Positions 29,339 to 36,311 of a DNA stretch of 64,000 nucleotides are shown one piece after another. The notes under the pieces are model-generated. The model was given only the letters and a program-made list of their open reading frames with translations, was not told the DNA's origin and ran no database searches. How positions within the stretch are numbered: the first letter of the stretch is position 1; each line of letters opens with the position of its first letter. The stretch is from Streptomyces scopuliridis RB72 (GTDB taxonomy: Bacteria > Actinomycetota > Actinomycetes > Streptomycetales > Streptomycetaceae): NCBI RefSeq assembly GCF_000718095.1, contig NZ_JOEI01000007.1:310001-374000 (forward strand). Direction: 5' to 3'. Both the position numbers and the translations under genes were made by a program.

Positions 29339-30883
29339 TCACCGGGGCAGTCCCGCCCACTCCGCGAGGGCGCCGCTCAGGCCAGCCGGGTCGGGGCGGT
29401 CGGCCGCCCAGGCGATATAGCCGTCGGGCCGGACGAGCAGCGTGCGCGTGGCGCTGCGCGCGGACTCGGCGTACAGCACCGGCCCGTCGCCCGGCACCAC
29501 CGACCGTACGCCTGCGTCCCCACGCGGTCCCACCACCACGAACCGGCCCGCGCGCAGCGCCTCGTACAGCCGCCCCGACGACAGCGCCAGATCGGGGGCG
29601 CGCCTGCCGACCAAGGGGTGGGCGCCGCGCGGGGAGGGGTACGCGATGCCGATGCCGGTGACCATGCGCATCGCGCGGTCGCTGAACGGGTGTGCGCGGG
29701 CGAGTAGTTGGGAGCCGGCCGAGCGCAGGGCGCGCAGTGGGGCGGACCGGGTCAGCGCGAGCCGGATGATGACCCCGCTGGCACGCAGCACCGTGGCGCC
29801 GACCGGGTGGCGCTCCGTGTCGTACGTATCGAGCAGCGCGTCGCCCGCCCGTCCCGCGAGCACGGCCGACAGCTTCCAGCTGAGGTTCGCGGCATCCTGA
29901 AGACCCGTGTTCATGCCCATGCCGCCGGCCGGGGAATGGACATGCGCGGCGTCGCCCGCGAGGAAGACGCGCCCCACGCGGTAGTGCGGCGCCTGCCGTT
30001 CGTCGCTGTGGAAGCGCGAGATCCAGCGAGGGCTGTGCATGCCGTAGTCGGAGCCGAGCGCCTGCCGGGCGGCTTCCCGTACCTCGTCGAGATCGGCGGG
30101 CGCGCTGTCGGGGAGTTGCCGGTCGCGGTTCCAGCCCATGACGCGGTACCAGCCGTCGCCGAACGAGCCGATCAGCGCGAAGAAGTCGCCCTCGGCGTTG
30201 GCCATCAGCGGGGCGGGCGGTGTCCTGGTCAGCCGGACGTCGGCCAGCACCATCGAGCGGATGACGGCGGAGCCGGGGAAGGGCAGCCCGAGGGAGCGGC
30301 GGACGGTGCTGGAGGCGCCGTCGGTGCCGACGACGTAGGAGGCGCGAAGCGTACGGGACTGCCCTTCCCCGGCTCCGGACTCGGACCCAGACCCGGACTC
30401 GGACCCAGACCCGGACCCAGACCCGGACCCAGACCCGGACTCGGACCCGGACTCCGCGTCCGCGCCCCCGACCCGCACCTCCACCCCGGCACCGCCGTCG
30501 TCCTGCCGTACGCCGGTCACCTCGGTGTCGTACAGGAAGGTGACACCCGCCTCGCGGGCGCGCCGTTCGAGCAGTCGCTCCACCTCGTACTGTCCGACAA
30601 CCAGGACGTACGGGAAGCGGCTGCGCAGCCGGGTCAGATCAATGGCCGTCCGCGTGAGCAGCCGCAGTTCCCGTACCGGATATCCGCGCGCCACCAGCTC
30701 GTCGGCGAGCCCGCGCGCGTCCAGCTGCTCCAGTGTGCGGGCGTGGACGGCGAGAGCGCGCGTGAGATTTCCGGCGGCTTCCGGGCGGCGTTCGACCAGG
30801 GTCACGGAGTGTCCGGCGACCGCGAGATCCCCCGCGAGCAGCAACCCGGTCGGACCGGCACCCACCACGATCACATCGGTCAT
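29339..30883 (-). CDS. FAD-dependent aromatic-type monooxygenase with SG-repeat insert
   Basis: A group A flavoprotein hydroxylase of 514 residues. MTDVIVVGAGPTGLLLAGDL is the Rossmann FAD motif at the N-terminus, VVGTDGASSTVR is the DG motif and FLAGDAAHVHSPAGGMGMNTGLQDAANL the second FAD/ribityl motif. The ATG at 30883 has GAGGAGG nine bases upstream; the open frame extends to 31024 without signal. A stretch of alternating Ser/Gly/Glu residues around 145-175 comes from a short tandem DNA repeat and is an insertion in a surface loop. Such enzymes hydroxylate polyketides and phenolics; the substrate is unknown. It is divergent from afsR. Confidence 0.9.
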   Translation of the reverse strand: MTDVIVVGAGPTGLLLAGDLAVAGHSVTLVERRPEAAGNLTRALAVHARTLEQLDARGLADELVARGYPVRELRLLTRTAIDLTRLRSRFPYVLVVGQYEVERLLERRAREAGVTFLYDTEVTGVRQDDGGAGVEVRVGGADAESGSESGSGSGSGSGSGSESGSGSESGAGEGQSRTLRASYVVGTDGASSTVRRSLGLPFPGSAVIRSMVLADVRLTRTPPAPLMANAEGDFFALIGSFGDGWYRVMGWNRDRQLPDSAPADLDEVREAARQALGSDYGMHSPRWISRFHSDERQAPHYRVGRVFLAGDAAHVHSPAGGMGMNTGLQDAANLSWKLSAVLAGRAGDALLDTYDTERHPVGATVLRASGVIIRLALTRSAPLRALRSAGSQLLARAHPFSDRAMRMVTGIGIAYPSPRGAHPLVGRRAPDLALSSGRLYEALRAGRFVVVGPRGDAGVRSVVPGDGPVLYAESARSATRTLLVRPDGYIAWAADRPDPAGLSGALAEWAGLPR

Positions 30884-31095
30884 GGCCGCTGCCTCCTCAT
30901 CTTCCGTACCAGCACGGTCACCGTCATACCAACACCCAGTAGTCAACTGGAGTCCTGCGCTCCGTGTCGTATGAGTCACCGGCGGTCCCGATCCTGTCGA
31001 GGGCTTGTGCAGACCCCCACTCACTGCTGACGCGCAGCCGCCGACAAGGCAGACTGTCGAGGGCGATACCGGCAGTGGCAGGGGCAGGGGGAGCT

Positions 31096-34047
31096 ATGGA
31101 ACGTGACGGCGGGCCGCGCGTACCGGAGCAGCGGGCTCCGGTCGTGCCGGGTGACTCCGGCGAGCTGCGCTTCAGCGTGCTCGGACCGGTGCGCGCGTGG
31201 CGCGACAACGAGCCGGTGCCGCCCGGGTCGCCGCAGCAACGCGCCCTGCTGGCGGCCCTGTTGCTGCGCGACGGACGCACCGCCACGGCCGGTGAACTCA
31301 TCGACGCGCTCTGGGGCGTCGAACCGCCCTCGCAGGCGCTGGCCGCCGTACGGACCTACGCCTCGCGCCTGCGCAAGAAGCTCTCCCCGGGCGTGCTGGT
31401 CACCGAGGCGGGCGGCTACGCGGTACGGAACCGGCCGGATCTGCTGGATCTGAACGTGGCTCAGGAGCTGGCCACGGACGCGGAGAAGGCCCGCGCCGCC
31501 GGGGACCGCAACCAGGCCCGCGCGCTGCTCAACAAGTCGCTGGGGCTGTGGGACGGCGAGGCGCTGGCCTCCGTACCCGGCCCGTACGCCGAGACACAGC
31601 GCGCCCGGCTGGAGGAGTGGCGCCTCCAGCTCACCGAGACCCGGCTCGATCTGGACCTGGAGGTCGGCTGCCACGCGGAGGCCGTCTCCGAACTGACCGT
31701 GCTGACCGCCGCGCATCCGCTGCGCGAGCGGCTGCGCGAGCTGCTCATGCTGGCGCTCTACCGCAGCGGCCGGCAGGCGGAGGCGCTCGCCGTCTACGCC
31801 GACACGCGGCGGCTGCTCGCCGAGGACCTGGGGGTCGACCCGCGTCCCGAACTGGCCCAGCTCCAGCAGCGCATCCTCCAGGCGGACGCCGAACTGGCCC
31901 GCCCCGTCGAGGAGTCCGTGCCGGCGCACACCTTCATGCGCCCCGCCCAACTCCCGGCGACCGTGCCCGACTTCACCGGCCGCGTCTCCTTCGTACGGGA
32001 GCTGGGCAAGCGGCTGTCCACGGTCGAGGGGTCCGTGATGGCGGTCTCCGCGCTCGCGGGCATCGGCGGCGTCGGCAAGACGACCCTGGCGGTGCATGTC
32101 GCGCACGCAGCGCGGACGTACTTCCCCGACGGCCAGCTGTACGTGGACCTCCAGGGCGCGGGCACCCGGGCCGCGGAGCCGGAGAACGTACTGGGCTCGT
32201 TCCTGCGGGCGCTCGGCACGCCCGACACCGCGATCCCCGACTCCCTCGACGACCGCTCCGCGCTCTACCGCTCGACGCTCGACGGCCGGCGCATCCTCGT
32301 CCTGCTGGACAACGCCCGCGACGCCGCACAGGTCCGCCCGCTGCTGCCGGGTACGGAGGGCTGCGCGGCGCTGGTCACCAGCCGGGTCAGGATGGTCGAT
32401 CTGGCCGGCGCGCATCTGGTCGACCTCGATGTGATGTCGCCGGAGGAGGCGCTTCAGCTCTTCACCCGGATCGTCGGCGAGGAGCGGGTCGGCGCCGAGC
32501 GCAAGGCGGCGCTGGATGTCGTCGCGGCGTGCGGTTTCCTGCCGCTGGCCATCCGGATCGCGGCGTCCCGGCTGGCGGCCCGCCGCACGTGGACGGTCTC
32601 GGTCCTGGCCGCGAAGCTCGGCGACGAGCGGCGCCGGCTGGACGAACTCCAGGCGGGCGACCTCGCGGTCAAGGCGACCTTCGAACTGGGCTACGGCGCC
32701 CTGGACGCGGCCCAGGCCCGCGCCTTCCGCCTGCTCGGCCTGGCCGACGGCCCCGACCTCTCGCTGGCCGCGGCGGCGGCCGTCCTGAACCTGCCGCTCC
32801 ACGACACCGAGGACCTGCTCGAATCGCTGGTCGACACCTCCCTGCTGGAATCCGCGGCGCCGGGCCGCTACCGCTACCACGACCTGGTCCGCCTCTACGC
32901 CCGTGCCTGCGCGGAACGCGACGAACAGCCGCCCTCGGAGAGGGAGGCGGCGCTGTCGCGGCTGCTGGACTTCTATCTGGCGACGGCCGCGAGCGTGTAC
33001 GCCCTGGAGCGCCCCGGGGACCGCCTGGTGGACCACCTGGAGCCGACGTCGTACGAGGGCCTGTCCTTCACCGACCGGCACGACGCGCAGGACTGGCTGT
33101 ACGCGGAGGCCAACTGCCTGCTGGCGTTCGTACGCCAGTGCTCGGGCGCGCGGACGCTGCGCCGCTCGGTGGATCTCCTCTGGGCCTCTGTCGACCTGGC
33201 CGAGTCCGGCGCCAACTCCAAGCAGTACGAGGAGGCCGCCGCCGTCCTGCGGGAGGCCGCCCACGCGGCGGGCGACCAGCGGGCCGAGGCGCGCGCCCTG
33301 GTGGTTCTGGCCAATGTCCACCAGTTGGTGGGCCGCTTCGAGGAGGCGGACGGGGAGGCCGGACAGGCGCACCGGCTCGCGGAGGCGGCACAGGACCCGC
33401 TGCCCAGCTGCTGGGCCGCGAACGCCCGGGGCGTCATCGCGCTCTTCCAGGGCCGGCACGCCGAGGGCGAGAAGTATCTGACGCGCTCCCTTGAACGGTT
33501 CAGGGCGGCGGGGGACCGCGCCGGTGAGGCGAGCGCCCTGTGCAACCTCTCCCGCATCCGGCTGGCGACCGGACGTACGTCCAGCGCCGTCGCCCTGGCC
33601 CAGCAGGGCATAGACATATACGACGGCCTGGGGCACTCCCTGCGCGGCGCGAACGGCCGCTACGCGCTGGGGCTCGCGCTCACCCAGGCCGGGCAGCTCG
33701 GCGACGCCGCCCAGCGGCTCCACGAGGCGCTGGGCGTCTTCCGGGACAGCAGGCAGCGGCTGTGGGAGGGCATGACGCTCTGCCGGCTGGCCGAGACCGA
33801 TCTGGAGGGGCACAAGCCGGCACAGGCCGCGTCCAACGCCGAGATGGCACTGACGGTCCTGCGCGGTATCGGCGGGGAGTGGCGGCGCGGCAACGTGCTC
33901 ACGGTCCTGGGCCGGGCGCTGCACGGCATCGGGCAGACCGGCCGCGCCCAGGTCTGCTGGCGCGAGGCGCTGTCCCTCTACGAGGACCTCGGTTCGCCCG
34001 AGGCGGCGGACGTACGCGCGCTGCTGTCACCGGCCGCCGCGGCGTGA
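31096..34047 (+). CDS. afsR: global regulator AfsR (SARP + NB-ARC + TPR)
   Basis: AfsR integrates Ser/Thr kinase signals and activates afsS, and through it antibiotic production. The protein has 983 residues (about 993 in S. coelicolor). Order of domains: OmpR-like winged helix (about 24-112), bacterial transcriptional activation domain (about 118-265), NB-ARC ATPase with P-loop GIGGVGKTT (322-330), and TPRs from about 680 to the end. The ATG at 31096 has GGGGGAG just upstream; the frame is open to 30964. The identity rests on architecture and on the afsS and afsK genes following it. The stop codon overlaps the first unit of a 12-bp tandem repeat. Confidence 0.93.
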   Translation: MERDGGPRVPEQRAPVVPGDSGELRFSVLGPVRAWRDNEPVPPGSPQQRALLAALLLRDGRTATAGELIDALWGVEPPSQALAAVRTYASRLRKKLSPGVLVTEAGGYAVRNRPDLLDLNVAQELATDAEKARAAGDRNQARALLNKSLGLWDGEALASVPGPYAETQRARLEEWRLQLTETRLDLDLEVGCHAEAVSELTVLTAAHPLRERLRELLMLALYRSGRQAEALAVYADTRRLLAEDLGVDPRPELAQLQQRILQADAELARPVEESVPAHTFMRPAQLPATVPDFTGRVSFVRELGKRLSTVEGSVMAVSALAGIGGVGKTTLAVHVAHAARTYFPDGQLYVDLQGAGTRAAEPENVLGSFLRALGTPDTAIPDSLDDRSALYRSTLDGRRILVLLDNARDAAQVRPLLPGTEGCAALVTSRVRMVDLAGAHLVDLDVMSPEEALQLFTRIVGEERVGAERKAALDVVAACGFLPLAIRIAASRLAARRTWTVSVLAAKLGDERRRLDELQAGDLAVKATFELGYGALDAAQARAFRLLGLADGPDLSLAAAAAVLNLPLHDTEDLLESLVDTSLLESAAPGRYRYHDLVRLYARACAERDEQPPSEREAALSRLLDFYLATAASVYALERPGDRLVDHLEPTSYEGLSFTDRHDAQDWLYAEANCLLAFVRQCSGARTLRRSVDLLWASVDLAESGANSKQYEEAAAVLREAAHAAGDQRAEARALVVLANVHQLVGRFEEADGEAGQAHRLAEAAQDPLPSCWAANARGVIALFQGRHAEGEKYLTRSLERFRAAGDRAGEASALCNLSRIRLATGRTSSAVALAQQGIDIYDGLGHSLRGANGRYALGLALTQAGQLGDAAQRLHEALGVFRDSRQRLWEGMTLCRLAETDLEGHKPAQAASNAEMALTVLRGIGGEWRRGNVLTVLGRALHGIGQTGRAQVCWREALSLYEDLGSPEAADVRALLSPAAAA

Positions 34048-34103
34048 TCCCGGGCCTGATTCCCGGCGCGACCCCCGACGTGATCCCCGGCGTGATCCCC
34101 GGC
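34044..34103. repeat. five tandem 12-bp repeats between afsR and afsS
   Basis: Units at 34044, 34056, 34068, 34080 and 34092 resemble GTGATCCCCGGC; the last two are identical and the others diverge at one to four positions. The first unit contains the afsR stop codon. The array ends 11 bases before the PHO-box-like repeat. Confidence 0.85.
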
Positions 34104-34114
34104 CCCAGTGGGAC

Positions 34115-34136
34115 GTTCATCGTTCGTTTATCGCCA
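34115..34136 (+). promoter_or_regulatory. PHO-box / AfsR-site-like direct repeat upstream of afsS
   Basis: GTTCATC at 34115 and GTTTATC at 34126 are spaced exactly 11 bases apart, as in direct-repeat units bound by PhoP in Streptomyces (GTTCACC-like). In S. coelicolor AfsR and PhoP compete for overlapping sites at the afsS promoter, so a site here is expected. A further GTTCACG occurs at about 34150. The -10 element is not obvious. Confidence 0.6.
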
Positions 34137-34220
34137 CCCGCCACTCTGGTTCACGTCGGGTCGTCGTATCGGGGGGCAGACGGAACGACACGGACCGGCG
34201 CACCACGGTGAACGGTCCCC

Positions 34221-34268
34221 GAGGTGTCCGTCCGACGGTTTCCGGGGGAGCTGTCGGACGGACATCTC
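34221..34268. promoter_or_regulatory. long hairpin in the afsS leader
   Basis: The arms 34221-34236 and 34253-34268 pair at 15 of 16 positions (the odd one can form G-U in RNA), with a 16-base loop containing GGGGGAG. It is 45 bases before the afsS start. It could stop afsR read-through or control afsS translation. Confidence 0.65.
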
Positions 34269-34312
34269 CCAGCCCATAAGGCACATGTTGGAAAACAGGG
34301 GAGATATCGATC

Positions 34313-34465
34313 ATGGGTGACAAGCAGAAGGACGAGACGGTACTCAAGCCGAAGGACATCCACGCGACGTCCACCGGCGGCGAGAACACCGTCAAGGACA
34401 TCCATGCCACAGGCGGCGAGGCCACCACTCAGGGCGACATCCACGCCACTGGTGAACCTGCCTGA
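34313..34465 (+). CDS. afsS: AfsS-type small regulatory protein with three DIHAT repeats
   Basis: A 50-residue, hydrophilic protein too short for most gene callers. DIHAT occurs three times (residues 15-19, 29-33, 42-46), each followed by Thr/Ser/Gly-rich spacers. S. coelicolor AfsS is a 63-residue protein with three short repeats encoded immediately beyond afsR, and acts as a pleiotropic activator of antibiotic synthesis. Position and repeat plan fit. AGGGGAG lies about ten bases upstream of the ATG, after the leader hairpin. AfsS-like (sigma-like) proteins in other strains as I remember them use DNHAT/DNHM-type repeats, so the isoleucine here may be a lineage variant. Confidence 0.8.
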   Translation: MGDKQKDETVLKPKDIHATSTGGENTVKDIHATGGEATTQGDIHATGEPA

Positions 34466-34604
34466 ATCAGACCTCTTCGACGGGGGTGACGACCGCGGCG
34501 GCGCGGAGGGGGGGCCGTCGCGGTCGTGGCATGTCCGGATATCACCACTGCGAGCGCGGCCGACGCGCCTACGCTTCAAGAATCCCTGCCGTAAAGGATT
34601 TGAG

Positions 34605-34769
34605 ATGACACTCGTCAAGCGCATTCTGGTCACCACGGCTCTGGCAGCCGCGGCGGCCGCGGGTTCGGCGGCGCCGGCCCTCGCGGCCGGCGGCCACATA
34701 ACGGCCGCCCCTCAGGACCATGGCGACACTCCCGTCGTCGTCACCCCTCAGGACGTGCACGCGACCTGA
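34605..34769 (+). CDS. small exported peptide with an AfsS-like DVHAT tail
   Basis: A 54-residue product: basic MTLVKR, a hydrophobic Ala-rich segment and a signal-peptidase-like PALAA, predicting cleavage near residue 28 and release of a mature peptide of about 26 residues. The mature part holds APQDHGDT and the C-terminal TPQDVHAT, echoing the DIHAT repeats of the AfsS-type protein encoded 139 bases upstream. AAAGGA lies upstream of the ATG at proper spacing. No known family is recognised. Shared motif and neighbourhood suggest common origin or a shared partner, but one protein should be cytoplasmic and the other exported. Confidence 0.72.
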   Translation: MTLVKRILVTTALAAAAAAGSAAPALAAGGHITAAPQDHGDTPVVVTPQDVHAT

Positions 34770-34788
34770 GGCGGACCACGCACGAAGA

Positions 34789-34843
<55 letters not shown>

Positions 34844-35291
34844 TGCCGTCCAGCTCGACCTGCGTGTCGCCGAAGTCGACGACCGAGCCCGACGCGTCCT
34901 CGAACGTCACGTCGACCTCGTACGTGTCCGTCAGACCGGGTGCGGCCGAGACCTGCACGGTCGCGTAGGTGACGGCCTTCCGCTTGCCCTTCGCCCTGCT
35001 GACGCAGGTGACGATCCGCGCCTCGGCGCCGGCCGTCGCCGTGGGCGTCGGGTCGTCGTACGAGCTGCCGGACGAGCCGTAGTCGTCGTCGGAGTCGTAG
35101 TCCGAGTTCGAGTGCGAGCCCGAGTACGAACCGTTGCTCTTCTTCGAGTTGGAGCAGCCGCCACCCCCGCCGCTGCCGCCGCTCGACCCCCTGCTCTTGC
35201 CGCTCTTGCCGCCCGTGGAGGACGAGAACCCCGTCAGGGCCAGCACCACCACGACCAGTACCGCCGCGATTTTCAGACGTCGACGCATCAC
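34844..35291 (-). CDS. exported Ser/Gly-rich protein, 3' end corrupted
   Basis: GTG at 35291 with GGGGGAG ten bases upstream (an ATG follows at once). The N-terminus has three arginines, a hydrophobic segment to residue 20 and then a long Ser/Gly/Asp-rich linker containing one cysteine, followed by a compact beta-like domain (ARIVTCVSRAKGKRKAVTYATVQV, then TYEVDVTFEDASGSVVD). The pattern ends in VELDGR, where the poly-C run begins. Beyond this the frame stays open to 34569, but that part is polyglycine and antisense to the small exported peptide and is not credible. Surface-exposed protein of unknown function; similar Ser/Gly-linked proteins are common in Streptomyces. Confidence 0.7.
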
Positions 35292-35502
35292 GCTTGAGTC
35301 ACTCCCCCGTTGTACTCATTCACCCGATGGCCCACGGGTTGACCTGCCCATGAACCTGTCAATCGCGCGCGACACCCTAGCAGTTGGGCCGTCGGCGCCC
35401 CCGTCGGCGTGGCGGGCACCGGACGGTCGCGTGGCGAGGGCCGGATACGCGGCGTAGCGTCGCCAGCGGAGCACGATCACGCACCGCGAAGGAGGGCCGG
35501 CG

Positions 35503-36294
35503 ATGGTCCGCAACATCCTCGGCTCGCTGCTCGCTCTCATCGGAGCGGCCGCCGCCGTCCTCAGCCCCTTCCGTCCCTGGTACGACGGCCGGGAGGGGAG
35601 CGACTACCCCGTCACCGACCTGTTCAACGGGATCTCCGGCAACGGCTCGGCCGTCGTCGTCTCGGTCGCGCTGCCCTTCCTCTTCGCCGCCGTGGTCATG
35701 CTGTTCGGCGTGGTGCTGCGCTCGCGGGCGCTCGTGGGGCTGGCCGGTCTCGCCGTGCTCGGCTTCACGGTCCTGTGGATGGTGCGCCAGGGCCAGTCGG
35801 CGGACGGTCTCGGCGTCAGCGCCAACGGCACGGGCCTGGGCACCGGCATCGCGTACGCCGCCGGCGGCGGGATCGTCCTGCTGTTGGCCGCGCTGGTGAT
35901 GAGCGGCCGCCGGCACCGCGCCCGGCGGCGGAGCCCGGAGCCGCAGTACGACTACGAGGCCCCGTACCAGCAGCAGCACCCGCCGCCGTATCAGCCCCCG
36001 TACGAGCAGCAGTACCAGCCGCAGTACGGGCCGCCGCAATACGAGTCACAGCAGTACGAGCAGCCCCAGTACCAGCCGCCGTACGAGCCGCGGCACCGCC
36101 ACGACCCGTACGGATACCAGCCGTACGCATACGAGCCCCAGCCGCCGCCGTCCTCACCCCCGGAGGAGTGGTCCCGGCACGACGGCGACACCCAGTCGCT
36201 CCCCCGGGTCACCGACGAGCCGTGGAGCCCGAGCTCCACCCCGCCGCAGGGACCGCCGCCCGAAGAACCGCCCGCCGCGCCCCGGCCGCGCTGA
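35503..36294 (+). CDS. membrane protein with PQY-rich cytoplasmic tail
   Basis: A 263-residue protein with about four membrane helices: residues 1-22, 49-72, 76-95 and 114-136. The extracytoplasmic loop after helix 1 contains FRPWYDGREGSDYPV. The C-terminal half is low-complexity, rich in Pro, Gln and Tyr (repeats such as PPYEQQYQPQYG) and probably disordered. GAAGGAGGG precedes the ATG. I do not recognise a function. It is convergent with afsK, with 17 bases between the stops. Confidence 0.82.
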   Translation: MVRNILGSLLALIGAAAAVLSPFRPWYDGREGSDYPVTDLFNGISGNGSAVVVSVALPFLFAAVVMLFGVVLRSRALVGLAGLAVLGFTVLWMVRQGQSADGLGVSANGTGLGTGIAYAAGGGIVLLLAALVMSGRRHRARRRSPEPQYDYEAPYQQQHPPPYQPPYEQQYQPQYGPPQYESQQYEQPQYQPPYEPRHRHDPYGYQPYAYEPQPPPSSPPEEWSRHDGDTQSLPRVTDEPWSPSSTPPQGPPPEEPPAAPRPR

Positions 36295-36311
36295 CCACCG
36301 ACGGACGGGCG

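Noticed and set aside
31021-33924. 967-codon minus-strand frame opposite afsR
   Set aside because: AfsR domains read cleanly on the plus strand; the antisense product is Arg/Gly/Val-rich without any motif.
34044-34103. 12-bp repeats considered as replication iterons
   Set aside because: They begin inside the afsR stop codon and no replication gene is near; a promoter or slippage repeat is more likely.
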